A stretch of 64,000 bases of DNA from Nonomuraea rhodomycinica (GTDB lineage: Bacteria; Actinomycetota; Actinomycetes; Streptosporangiales; Streptosporangiaceae): NCBI RefSeq assembly GCF_013363995.1, contig NZ_JABWGO010000010.1, positions 62,001-126,000 of the forward strand. Direction: 5' to 3'. The notes under the pieces are model-generated. The model was not told the DNA's origin and made no database searches. It worked only from the letters and a program-made list of their open reading frames with translations. How positions within the stretch are numbered: position 1 is the first letter of the stretch; each line of letters begins with the position of its first letter. A program made the position numbers and the translations under genes. Of this stretch, positions 24,208-35,872 are shown piece by piece.

Positions 24208-24371
24208 CGCAGCCCCTTCCGCTCGCCGGTGCGCGCGACGGCTATATGCCCTACGGCCTGCGAAGACACGCCGGAAGCGGGCATCCTTTGACATGACCTT
24301 GCCAAAGTCGTGCCGGATCGGCGATGTGCATTGCCGGGGCAAACCGGCAAGGGGCTCGGTAGTCTCGCGGT

Positions 24372-24902
24372 GTGGCGCATGTGACCCGTGAGCACCTTGA
24401 TCGCCTGCTTGAGCAGGCCCTGCTGGCCGACGACCACAGCTCCCTGGCCAGGCGGCTGTACGACGTCGCGCTCGGCTATTCCTCGGGCGACGTCTCCAGG
24501 GCGTCGATCCTGGTCCTGGCGGCCGAGGAATGGCGCGCGGCCGGGCAGCCCGCCCGGGCTCTGGAGTGCTTCCAGCGCGCGGTGGAGGACGGCGGTGAGT
24601 CGCTCGTCGACCCGCGCGCCGGCATCGCCGACACGCTCTTCGAGCTCGACCGTCCCGAGGAGGCGAGGGAGGTCATCGAGACGATCCGCGCCGAGGGCGG
24701 CATCACCACGGCGACGTCCCACACGATCGCCGAGACGCTCGTCGCGTACGGCGACCTGCGGAGCGGGCTCGAATGGGTGACCCAGGCCGTGCTCGCCAGC
24801 GACGAGGACGACCCGGAGCACGACGCGCTGCTGCGCACGCGTTACCGCATCCGGGTCGACCTGGGCCTGCCCGAGGACGAACTGGACGCCCTGGTCTCCT
24901 GA
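24372..24902 (+). CDS. TPR-like hypothetical protein
   Basis: The 176-residue protein is almost all helical with repeated TPR-like pairs. HLDRLLEQALLADDHSSLARRLYDVALGY, REWRAAGQPARALECFQRAVEDG and DTLFELDRPEEAREVIETIRAEGG show the W/L/G/Y/A/F/A/P spacing loosely. It is acidic toward the C-terminus. TAGTCT at 24360-24365 lies 6 nt before the GTG, so the gene is probably leaderless. TPR proteins mediate protein-protein contacts; no partner is suggested by context. A convergent hairpin lies downstream. Confidence 0.7.
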   Translation: MAHVTREHLDRLLEQALLADDHSSLARRLYDVALGYSSGDVSRASILVLAAEEWRAAGQPARALECFQRAVEDGGESLVDPRAGIADTLFELDRPEEAREVIETIRAEGGITTATSHTIAETLVAYGDLRSGLEWVTQAVLASDEDDPEHDALLRTRYRIRVDLGLPEDELDALVS

Positions 24903-24962
24903 GGCGGCGCTCCCGCCCCAGGAGCCGGAGCAGGGGACGCCCTCCCGACGGGCGCGCCCCGC

Positions 24963-24983
24963 CGTCGCCATGCCCTGGCGACG
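24963..24983. terminator. Hairpin between convergent TPR-like and tenA genes
   Basis: CGTCGCCA (24963-24970) pairs with TGGCGACG (24976-24983) around a 5-nt loop. It lies between the stops of the rightward and leftward genes and can serve both. Confidence 0.6.
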
Positions 24984-24998
24984 AACGGGGCTTGACGG

Positions 24999-25727
24999 TC
25001 AGTTCGCTGTCGTGAGCCACTGCCCGGTGGGCCAGGTCTCCAGCCGCCAGGCGCTGTCCCAGAACATCCACTCGTACTCCGTAGCCCGGCAGAACGCCTC
25101 GGTCATGGCCCGGCGCGTCCCCGCGTCGGCGGTGGCGGCCAGCCGGTCGGCGATCCGCCTCACCTGCGTCACCGAGGCGGCGAACGCCGGGTCGGAGTAG
25201 GTGGAGATCCACGCCCGGTACGGGTGGTCGTCCACGTCGGCCGTACGTTCCAGCAGGGCCGTACCCACGTCCTGATAGACCCAGAAGCACGGCAGCACCG
25301 CGGCGACCAGCACCGGGAAGGGCTCGGTGAGCGCCGTCGCCTGGAGGTACGACGCGTACGCCAGGCAGGTCGGCGAGGTGGCGACGGCCGCCACGTCCTG
25401 CGCGCCCATCCCGAACCCGTCGAGGTAACCGGTGTGCAGCGCGCGCTCGACGGCCAGCGCCGTGTGCGCGCTCTGGGCGAAGAACATCGCGTCGGCGGGG
25501 TCGGCGGCCCGCGCCGAGGCCGTCGCCAGGGTCTTCGCGTACGCGGCGAGGTAGCGGCCGTCCTGCACCAGGTAGAACGTGAACCGCTCGCGGCTCAGGC
25601 TGCCGTCGCCGAGGGCGGTGTTGAACGGGTGGCGGTGGATGGCGTCCAGCAGCGCGGCGGTGCGCGCCCAGGCCGTGTCGCAGAACGACTCGGTGGTACG
25701 TGGCTGCGCTTCGGGCATGGCGGTCAA
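24999..25727 (-). CDS. tenA: TenA-family thiaminase II (thiamin salvage)
   Basis: The 242-residue protein matches TenA: N-terminal FCDTAWARTAALLDAI, the YLVQDGRYLAAYAK helix, LPCFWVYQDVG, and DPAFAASVTQVRRIADR plus EYEWMFWDSAW at the C-terminus, where the active-site Glu lies. TenA hydrolyses aminopyrimidine intermediates for salvage of thiamin. A TPP riboswitch directly precedes it. The TTG at 25727 was chosen because its Shine-Dalgarno (AAGGGA) lies 8 nt upstream inside the riboswitch; an ATG at 25718 would have a spacing of 17 nt. It appears to be a single-gene TPP-regulated unit. Confidence 0.92.
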   Translation of the reverse strand: MTAMPEAQPRTTESFCDTAWARTAALLDAIHRHPFNTALGDGSLSRERFTFYLVQDGRYLAAYAKTLATASARAADPADAMFFAQSAHTALAVERALHTGYLDGFGMGAQDVAAVATSPTCLAYASYLQATALTEPFPVLVAAVLPCFWVYQDVGTALLERTADVDDHPYRAWISTYSDPAFAASVTQVRRIADRLAATADAGTRRAMTEAFCRATEYEWMFWDSAWRLETWPTGQWLTTAN

Positions 25728-25731
25728 CGCT

Positions 25732-25812
25732 GACGTCCCTTCGCTAGTGCGAACTAGATCAGGTTCGACGGGTGTGATCTCAGCCCGGCGGTCCGGGCAC
25801 CCCGCGTCGCGA
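25732..25812 (-). promoter_or_regulatory. TPP riboswitch (THI element)
   Basis: On the minus strand the conserved TPP-aptamer blocks appear in order: GGGGTGCC, then CGGGCTGAGA, ACACCC, GAACCTGATC and a closing AGCGAAGGGA. The closing stem pairs GACG with CGTC. The AAGGGA of the final stem also serves as ribosome-binding site for tenA, so ligand binding would hide it. TPP riboswitches repress thiamin synthesis or salvage genes when TPP is plentiful. Confidence 0.97.
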
Positions 25813-25829
25813 TCAACCGTAACAGAAGG

Positions 25830-26843
25830 TCAGTTCAGGGCCAGGCCGGGGAGGAGCGTGCCCACCTCGTCCACGTCGCCCGCCGGGCGGCCCGGGTGGC
25901 CCGGGTGGCCCGCGCGTGGCTCGCGTACGGAGGAGGAGCGGGGCTCGGCCAGGCGGGCGGCGCCGTTGCGCGGCCGCTCCGCCGGGGTGACGGCGTCCGG
26001 GCGGCTGCGCGCCCGTTCCGTGCTCTCCTGCGCGTCCTGGCGCCGGGCGGACGGCGAGGCGCCTCCTCCGCCCCAGACGGCGACCCCGTCGAACGTCCGG
26101 GCGGGACGGGCGGGGACCGCGGGCAGGCCGGGCAGGTCGGGGGCCGTGGCCATCGACGACACGTCGGACAGTCCGGACGGGTTGCGCGCGCCCGGAGGCG
26201 CCACCGGCATGCCCGCGGTCGTGGCCGTCACGTCCGGCGTGACCATGGGGGAGCCGGCTCCCCGCGGCCCGGTGAGCCCGAGACGCTCCGCCGTCCGGGC
26301 CACGACCGCGGAGGCGTCCCCCTCGTCCCCGGCGTGGGCAAGGGCGGGGGTGGGGGAAGGGGCGGCGGCGATTGCTCCGGTGTGGGCATGGGTCAGGGCC
26401 TGGGCGGCGGCGATGCCTGCGGCCCGGTCGCGGGCCAGGGCCGGGGAGGGGGCGGCGGCGATCCAGATGACACCGGCGCTCAGCGTGGCCGCCGCGACGG
26501 CGGCCCGGAAGCCGGGACATGGCCGGGACGAACCGGATGACAGGGACCACCGGGACGGCGCCGCTGACCCGAGTGACGGGGATGGCGCCGATCGCCTCGT
26601 TGGCGTCGGCGATGGGGATGAGGCCGATCGCCGGGATGGCGCGGATGGCGCAGATGAGGGGACTCGCCGGGATGGCGCGGATGGCGCGGGGGGTGCAGGT
26701 GAGGGAGCTCGCCGGGATGGCGCGGATGGCACCGATGGTGCGGAGGAGGGCACTCGCCGGGATGGCGCGAATGACACCAATGACGCGAATGGTGGAGACG
26801 GCGGGGATGACGGGGATCGCCGTGATGGCGCTGGGTTCGACAC
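25830..26843 (-). CDS. Ser/Pro/Arg-repeat protein with a single membrane anchor, unknown function
   Basis: The 337-residue product begins with about 110 residues of Ser/Pro/Arg repeats (15-residue units of the type APSRRVPSSAPSVPS). A hydrophobic helix follows (about 113-132, AAVAAATLSAGVIWIAAA) that can serve as signal anchor. An exported Ala/Pro/Arg-rich part with WGGGG and a C-terminal VGTLLPGLALN completes it. GTG 26843 is chosen because GAGAGGA sits 6 nt upstream. The frame stays open to 27377 with further Arg/Glu repeats, so a longer product cannot be excluded. Third-position GC in the C-terminal part supports coding. No family is recognised. Confidence 0.55.
   Translation of the reverse strand: MSNPAPSRRSPSSPPSPPFASLVSFAPSRRVPSSAPSVPSAPSRRAPSPAPPAPSAPSRRVPSSAPSAPSRRSASSPSPTPTRRSAPSPSLGSAAPSRWSLSSGSSRPCPGFRAAVAAATLSAGVIWIAAAPSPALARDRAAGIAAAQALTHAHTGAIAAAPSPTPALAHAGDEGDASAVVARTAERLGLTGPRGAGSPMVTPDVTATTAGMPVAPPGARNPSGLSDVSSMATAPDLPGLPAVPARPARTFDGVAVWGGGGASPSARRQDAQESTERARSRPDAVTPAERPRNGAARLAEPRSSSVREPRAGHPGHPGRPAGDVDEVGTLLPGLALN
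26629..26840 (-). repeat. 45-bp degenerate tandem repeat inside the Ser/Pro/Arg gene
   Basis: CGCCGGGATGGCGCG recurs at 26629, 26665, 26710 and 26755, giving spacings of 36, 45 and 45 bp. It is built on 9-bp GATGGCGCG-like sub-units. Being in frame (multiples of three), it encodes a 15-residue Ser/Pro/Arg unit on the minus strand. The units are diverged, indicating an old expansion. Confidence 0.85.
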
Positions 26844-26879
26844 TGCACGTCCTCTCGTCGATACGGGCTCGGACGACGC

Positions 26880-27010
26880 CGGGCGTCCTCGTGGGCGCTC
26901 GCACGGTGCCGGACACCCTCGCGCGTTCGCGCGACACCGGGCGCCTTCGCCCTCGCGGGGGTTCGGGCGGTGCCGGGCGGCTTCGCCCTCGCGGGCGCTC
27001 GCACCGGGGC
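26880..27010. repeat. 36-bp degenerate repeat stretch, no convincing gene
   Basis: CTTCGCCCTCGCGGG occurs at 26945 and 26981, 36 bp apart, embedded in GC-rich sequence with GGTGCCGG copies. The minus-strand frame encodes 12-residue Arg/Glu/Pro units continuous with the gene above. From 26844 to 27430 no other convincing gene is seen on either strand. Confidence 0.6.
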
Positions 27011-27221
27011 GGGCGTCCTCGTTGTCACGGGTGCCCGGACGGCGCCCGGGCGGCCTTCTCGGGCCGGGCCCGCACGGCTGCTCGGGCCGTAGCCGGCGGA
27101 GTCCCGGACGAAGGCCGAAGCTAGCCAGCCGAACGCCGCCGCGTGGCCCGCTTGGCCGAACGGTGGGCCAGTCCTTACTCCGGCCGTGTCTCGCAACACC
27201 CCGCCGCGCCACCCTCCCTCC

Positions 27222-27412
27222 GGCTCGCGCCGCCGGACACCCCCAGGCCGCGCCTCCGGACGCCCTCAGGCCGTGCCGCCGGACACCCTCAGGCCGCGCC
27301 ACCGGACACCCCCCGGCTGCGCACCCGATACCCGGCGGTCGTGTCACCAGACGCCTCCGAACCGCGCCGTCGAGCACCCCTGGGCCGTGCCACCAGACAC
27401 CCGGGGCCCAGT
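27222..27412. repeat. 23-bp tandem repeat (about eight units) downstream of clpB
   Basis: A GGACAC/GGACGC/AGACAC core recurs at 27235, 27258, 27281 and 27304 and, more diverged, at about 27327, 27350, 27373 and 27396. The spacing is 23 bp, and units read approximately CCGCCGGACACCCTCAGGCCGCG. Twenty-three is not a multiple of three, so the array is not coding. Long frames crossing it are spurious. Confidence 0.85.
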
Positions 27413-27432
27413 CCGTAGGCGTGTATGCGAAA

Positions 27433-27468
27433 GCCCCGGAGCCCAGCCGTGAAGCCGGGCCCCGGGGC
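27433..27468 (-). terminator. clpB terminator hairpin
   Basis: GCCCCGGAGCCC (27433-27444) pairs with GGGCCCCGGGGC (27457-27468) with one bulge. It lies 16 bp beyond the clpB stop and on the minus strand is followed by TTTCGC. It would end the whole dnaK operon transcript. Confidence 0.75.
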
Positions 27469-27483
27469 CTCGTCGATCTCGCG

Positions 27484-30054
<2,571 letters not shown>

Positions 30055-30058
30055 GTTC

Positions 30059-30409
30059 CTAGGCCCCCGGTGGCAGCTCGTAGCGGATCAGCGCCTTGAC
30101 CATCTGCATCTCGGCGCGCAGGCGGTGAACCTCTTCGCGCAGCCGCAGTGCCTCGTTCTCCAGCTCCAGGATCCGCTTGATGCCGGCGAGGTTGATGCCC
30201 TCCTCCTGGGAGAGCCGCTGGACCTCGCGCAGCTGGAGGATGTCGCGGGTGGAGTAGAGGCGGCCGCGCCCCGCCGTACGCCCCGGGCAGACCAGCCCCA
30301 GCCGGTCGTACTGCCGCAGCGTCTGGGGGTGCAGCCCCGACAGCTGTGCGGCCACCGAGATCACGTAGACGGGCGTGTCGTCTGACAGGTCGAAATAGTT
30401 GGCGTCCAT
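30059..30409 (-). CDS. hspR: Heat-shock repressor HspR (MerR family)
   Basis: HspR represses dnaK-type operons by binding HAIR sequences. The 116-residue protein has a MerR-type winged HTH (VYVISVAAQLSGLHPQTLRQYDRLGLVCPGRTAGRGRLYSTRDI) and a C-terminal dimerisation helix (LENEALRLREEVHRLRAEMQM). It lies 3 bp after dnaJ and 4 bp before clpB, and the operon promoter carries two HAIR sites, closing an autoregulatory loop that in other actinomycetes requires DnaK as co-repressor. Confidence 0.95.
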   Translation of the reverse strand: MDANYFDLSDDTPVYVISVAAQLSGLHPQTLRQYDRLGLVCPGRTAGRGRLYSTRDILQLREVQRLSQEEGINLAGIKRILELENEALRLREEVHRLRAEMQMVKALIRYELPPGA

Positions 30410-30412
30410 CGG

Positions 30413-31597
30413 CTACTCGCTTCTGGCTCTCTGAATGAGATCAGCTCGCGGGTCCTCACCCGCCGTCGCGGTGCCGAACTCGGTCAGCAGCTCCCGCGAC
30501 TTGTCGTCCAGGCTCTGCGGGACGAGCACCTCGACGGTGGCGAGCAGGTCGCCCTTGGTGCCGTCCTTGTGCGCGGCGCCTCTGCCCCGGACCCGGAACG
30601 TGCGCCCGTTGGGCGTGCCCGGCGGGATGCGCAGCGTCACCGGCATCCCCTTGAGGATCGGCACCTTGATCTCGGCGCCCAGCGCGGCCTCCGTGAACGT
30701 CACCGGCACGGTGATCGTCAGGTTGTCGCCCTGGCGGCCGAAGACCGCGTGCGGCTTGACGTGGGTGAGGATGTACAGGTCGCCGGCGGGTCCGCCGTTC
30801 TCACCCGGTGCGCCCTTGCCCTTGAGCCTGACCCGCTGGCCGTCGGCCACCCCCGCGGGAATGCGCGCCTGGATGGTGCGCGTGCTCTTGGCCCGGCCGC
30901 TGCCCTCGCACACGGGGCACGGGTCGTCCACGATCAGGCCGCGGCCCTTGCAGTCGCGGCATGGCTCGGAGAAGGCGAAGCTGCCGAGGTTGCGGCTGGC
31001 CGCGCCGGTGCCCTCACAGGTGGGACAGACCCGCGGGGTGGTGCCCGCCTTGGCTCCCGTGCCGCTGCACGCCCCGCAGGCGGCCGAGCTGGTGAGCCGC
31101 AGGGACACCGTGGTGCCCTCGATCGCCTCGGTGAACGTGAGCGTGACCTCGGACTCGATGTCCTGACCGCGGCGCGGCCGGGTGGCGCTGGTGGTGCGGG
31201 TCGTCCCGGCGCCGCCCCCGCGGTTGAACAGCCCGCCGAACAGGTCGCCGAGCCGCTCTCCGGCGCCGTGGCCGGTCTGCTGACCGGCCGTGCCGCCGAA
31301 GAGGTCGCCGAAGTCGAACGAGAACCCGCCACCGCCGGGCCGCTGGCCGCCGACACCCGAGCCGAACAGCGTGCGCGCCTCGTCGTACTCCTTGCGGCGC
31401 TTGCTGTCGGACAGCACGTTGTACGCCTCCGAGACCTCCTTGAACTTGGTCTCCTTGGCGGTGTCGCCGTGGTTGGTGTCCGGGTGGTACTGCCTGGCCA
31501 GCTTCCGGTACGCCTTCTTGATCTCGTCGGCGGTGGCGGACTTGGGCACACCAAGGACGGCGTAGTAGTCCTTCTCCAGGTAGTCCTTGGTGCTCAT
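30413..31597 (-). CDS. dnaJ: Co-chaperone DnaJ
   Basis: DnaJ delivers clients to DnaK and stimulates its ATPase. The 394-residue product has a J-domain (1-75) with HPD at 38-40, a Gly/Phe-rich stretch (GGGFSFDFGDLFGG), and four CxxCxGxG zinc motifs (CGACSGTG, CPTCEGTG, CRDCKGRG, CPVCEGSG). The C-terminal client-binding domain has IPAGVADGQRVRLKGKG. The family layout is complete. It is the third gene of the operon, 44 bp after grpE. Confidence 0.96.
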   Translation of the reverse strand: MSTKDYLEKDYYAVLGVPKSATADEIKKAYRKLARQYHPDTNHGDTAKETKFKEVSEAYNVLSDSKRRKEYDEARTLFGSGVGGQRPGGGGFSFDFGDLFGGTAGQQTGHGAGERLGDLFGGLFNRGGGAGTTRTTSATRPRRGQDIESEVTLTFTEAIEGTTVSLRLTSSAACGACSGTGAKAGTTPRVCPTCEGTGAASRNLGSFAFSEPCRDCKGRGLIVDDPCPVCEGSGRAKSTRTIQARIPAGVADGQRVRLKGKGAPGENGGPAGDLYILTHVKPHAVFGRQGDNLTITVPVTFTEAALGAEIKVPILKGMPVTLRIPPGTPNGRTFRVRGRGAAHKDGTKGDLLATVEVLVPQSLDDKSRELLTEFGTATAGEDPRADLIQRARSE

Positions 31598-31641
31598 CTA
31601 CTGCCCTTCGTCCCTTGATCGGTTGAGTTGTCGTGCCGTAG

Positions 31642-32270
31642 TCAGTCGCCGTCAGCGGCGCTGTCGGACGCCGGAGGGGCGTCCTCGGGCTCGGCCACGG
31701 CCACGCGGGCCGGCCGCAGGACCCGGTCACCCATGCGGTAGCCGGGCTGAAGGACCTCGATCGCGGTCGGCTCGGTCACGTCCGGCGAGTAGCTGTGCAT
31801 CAGCGCCTCGTGGACGGTCGGGTCGAAGGGGTCGCCCTTCTGGCCGAACGGGGCGAGCCCGAGCTTGGTGACCGCGGCCTCCAGGGACTCGGCCACCTTC
31901 GCGAAGCCACCGGTCAGCTCGCCGTGGTCGCGGGCCCGGCCGATGTCGTCGAGCACGGGCAGCAGCTCCATGAGCGCGCCCGCGACCGCCTGCTCGCGTA
32001 CCGCGACGCGGTCACGCTCGACGCGCCTGCGGTAGTTGGTGTACTCGGCCTGGAGGCGCTGGAGGTCGGCGGTCCGCTCGGCGAGCTGGGCCTCCAGCTC
32101 GCCGTCGGCCACCGACCCGGCGCGCTCGGGGGCCGGCGCCTGGTCGGTCGGGGCCTGGGAGTCGCCCCCGGCCTCCGGCCTGACGCGCGGCAGCCCCGTC
32201 TCCGGGTCGATCTTGCGGTTGTCGCGGATCACCGGCTCACCGTGCTCGTGCCCGTTGTCGCGCGGCGGCA

Positions 32271-32271
<1 letters not shown>
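31642..32271 (-). CDS. grpE: Nucleotide exchange factor GrpE
   Basis: GrpE releases ADP from DnaK. The 209-residue protein has an acidic disordered N-terminus. A long coiled coil follows (LEAQLAERTADLQRLQAEYTNYRRRVERDR), then the beta domain with FDPTVHEALMHSYSPDVTEPTAIEVLQPGYRMGDRVLRPARVAVAE, the GrpE signature. ATG 32271 overlaps the dnaK stop (ATGA-type), giving translational coupling; a GTG one codon earlier is possible. Confidence 0.95.
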
Positions 32272-34145
<1,874 letters not shown>

Positions 34146-34166
34146 GAGTACGTCCTTGTAGTCAAA

Positions 34167-34187
34167 GTTGAGTCGGTCAGACTCAAG
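34167..34187. promoter_or_regulatory. HAIR operator 1 (HspR site) overlapping the dnaK -10
   Basis: GTTGAGT (34167-34173) and ACTCAAG (34181-34187) flank 7 nt, close to the actinobacterial HAIR consensus CTTGAGT-N7-ACTCAAG. It covers the presumed -10 TAGCTT (34190-34185 on the minus strand), so HspR would block initiation. Confidence 0.92.
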
Positions 34188-34213
34188 CTACGAATGCCGT
34201 GAGGCTTTGTCAA
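34185..34213 (-). promoter_or_regulatory. dnaK operon sigma-A-like promoter
   Basis: On the minus strand TTGACA (34213-34208) is the -35, a 17-bp spacer follows, and TAGCTT (34190-34185) is the -10. Spacing is optimal, and the promoter lies between two HAIR sites. Transcription should begin near 34178. Confidence 0.88.
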
Positions 34214-34217
34214 ACGC

Positions 34218-34238
34218 CTTGAGCCTACTCGACTCAAC
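34218..34238. promoter_or_regulatory. HAIR operator 2 (HspR site) upstream of the dnaK -35
   Basis: CTTGAGC (34218-34224) and ACTCAAC (34232-34238) flank 7 nt. It matches the HAIR pattern less perfectly than site 1. It lies just upstream of the -35, so HspR dimers could bind both sides of the promoter. Confidence 0.88.
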
Positions 34239-34289
34239 CTAGATGACCCGCCCCGCATTCCCACCGAACGCTTCCCCGCGCACAAAAGT

Positions 34290-34317
34290 GCCCCGGCACG
34301 GAGGGCCGTGCCGGGGC
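34290..34317 (-). terminator. Terminator of the lipoprotein gene
   Basis: GCCCCGGCACG (34290-34300) pairs perfectly with CGTGCCGGGGC (34307-34317) around a 6-nt loop. On the minus strand the stem is followed by ACTTTTGTG, so it is an almost classical intrinsic terminator, rare for this GC content. Confidence 0.85.
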
Positions 34318-34347
34318 GGGGCGGGTTTCGGCTCCGGGAGCCGCCGG

Positions 34348-34818
34348 TCAGCGCTTGGCGCCGTCCACGATCCTCCGGTGGCCGAGCGGCGTCTTGAGCT
34401 TGACCGTCGTGGTCTTCTCGATGGCGATCATGATGCAGGCCACGTTCTTGGCCTTGGGGGACGCGCCCTCGTACAGAGTGATCGTCACGGTCTTCCCGGT
34501 CTCCTTGACCTTCACGCGGTCGAGGACCGTGCAGGGCTCGACGCCCGACGACCACACGAGCTGGACGGCGCGGCCCTTGGCGACCGGCTTGGCCTTCTGC
34601 CAGGGGACCTTGCGCACGTTCACCGCGTCGCCCGTGGGCTTGACCGGCTTGGGGCCCTTGGGCGGGCTGGTCACCGCCGAGGCGGAGGCGGGGGTGGGGG
34701 GAGCGGGAGAGGCGGCCTGCCCTCCGGTGGTGGGCGAGCCGGCCTGCCCCGCGGGCGTCGCCGTGCCGCAGCCCATCGCGAGCACGACGCAGCCGGCCAG
34801 AAGAGTCGCTTGCAACAT
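34348..34818 (-). CDS. Putative secreted lipoprotein of unknown function
   Basis: The 156-residue product starts with a lipoprotein-type signal (MLQATLLAGCVVLAMGC) whose last Cys (about 17) can be lipidated. A Pro/Ser/Thr-rich spacer and a compact C-terminal domain follow (AVNVRKVPWQKAKPVAKGRAVQLVWSSG, VEPCTVLDRVKVKETGKTVTITLYEGASP, VACIMIAIEKTTTVKLKTPLGHRR). Two Cys in that domain may form a disulfide. The ATG at 34818 has AGGGG 7 nt upstream; ATG 34824 is the alternative. No family is recognised. It is divergent from proline dehydrogenase. Confidence 0.7.
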   Translation of the reverse strand: MLQATLLAGCVVLAMGCGTATPAGQAGSPTTGGQAASPAPPTPASASAVTSPPKGPKPVKPTGDAVNVRKVPWQKAKPVAKGRAVQLVWSSGVEPCTVLDRVKVKETGKTVTITLYEGASPKAKNVACIMIAIEKTTTVKLKTPLGHRRIVDGAKR

Positions 34819-34937
34819 CCGCATACCCCTACGACGGACGCCGGGCCCGCCGGGTTCAAGGCAGGCCCGCACGCGTGGGCGGCGGGCCGCGCGACGGCGG
34901 TCCGGCGGGGCGCGGGGTGGCGGGCTAGGGTGGAGAT

Positions 34938-35828
34938 GTGCTTCGTCAGGTGCTGCTCGCGGCCTCCAGGAGCGACCGCGTCGAGCGGGTCGTCTCCACC
35001 TCCCGGCTGACCCGTGACGTGGTCGGGCGCTACGTCGCCGGCGACGTGGCGGCCGTCGTGGCCCGCCTCACCCATGAGGGCCTGCTCGTCACCGTCGACC
35101 ACCTGGGTGAGGAGGTCGGCGACCGGGCGCAGGCGGAGGGCGTCGTGCGGGAGTACCTCGCGCTGCTCGCCCTGCTGCCCGAGGGCGCCGACGTGTCGGT
35201 CAAGCTGACCGCGCTCGGCCTGCGCCTGTCCGAGCAGGCCGCGCTCGACAACGCCGCCACGATCTGCGAGCACGCCGCCGAGCGCGGCATCACGCTCACG
35301 CTCGACGCCGAGGAGCACGACACGATCGGCGGGCTCCACTCGGTGCACGCCACCCTGCTCAAGGAGCACCCCTCGGTCGGCGTGGTCATCCAGTCGTACC
35401 TTCCCGGCGCGCTGGAGCGCTGCGCCCGGCTGGCCGAGGCCGAGGGCGCCCGGGTGCGGCTGTGCAAGGGCGCCTACACCGCGCCGGGCGCGCTCACCGC
35501 GCCGGCCGACATCGACCGCGCGTACGTGCGCTGCCTCAAGGTCCTCATGGCCGGCGCCGGCTACCCGATGGTCGCCACGCACGACCCCCGGCTGATCGAA
35601 ATCGCCTCGGCGCTCGCCGTGCTCCACGGGCGCGACCACTCCGGGTTCGAGTTCCAGATGCTGTACGGCGTGCGCCCCGCCGAGCAGGAGCGCCTGGCCC
35701 GCCTCGGCGCCCAGATGCGCGTCTACGTGCCCTACGGCGCCGACTGGTACCCGTACCTCATGCGCCGCCTGGCCGAGCGCCCCCGCAACCTGACCTTCTT
35801 CCTGCGCTCCCTGGCCGGGCGCCGCTGA
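34938..35828 (+). CDS. Proline dehydrogenase (monofunctional, FAD)
   Basis: The 296-residue product is a ProDH-type TIM barrel that oxidises proline to pyrroline-5-carboxylate with FAD. Landmarks are the VSVKLTALGL strand, GITLTLDAEEHDTI, VGVVIQSYLPGALERC, RVRLCKGAYTAPG, VATHDPRLI, and the FEFQMLYGVRP and RVYVPYGADWYPYLMRRLAERP motifs, which contain the family's substrate-binding arginines. TAGGGT at 34926-34931 lies 6 nt before the GTG, so it is probably leaderless. proC follows 44 bp downstream, so catabolic and biosynthetic steps around P5C sit side by side. Confidence 0.93.
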   Translation: MLRQVLLAASRSDRVERVVSTSRLTRDVVGRYVAGDVAAVVARLTHEGLLVTVDHLGEEVGDRAQAEGVVREYLALLALLPEGADVSVKLTALGLRLSEQAALDNAATICEHAAERGITLTLDAEEHDTIGGLHSVHATLLKEHPSVGVVIQSYLPGALERCARLAEAEGARVRLCKGAYTAPGALTAPADIDRAYVRCLKVLMAGAGYPMVATHDPRLIEIASALAVLHGRDHSGFEFQMLYGVRPAEQERLARLGAQMRVYVPYGADWYPYLMRRLAERPRNLTFFLRSLAGRR

Positions 35829-35872
35829 GCCGCCGGTCCGGCGGCCGGTAGGCTGCTGGACGGAGGTGTGAC

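Noticed and set aside
26480..27199. Additional minus-strand genes over the 45-bp repeats
   Set aside because: All three frames remain open because of GC bias; only the frame ending at 25830 has normal codon bias and a membrane helix.
27222..27412. CRISPR array or coding repeat
   Set aside because: There are no unique spacers of regular length between identical repeats, and the 23-bp period breaks every frame.
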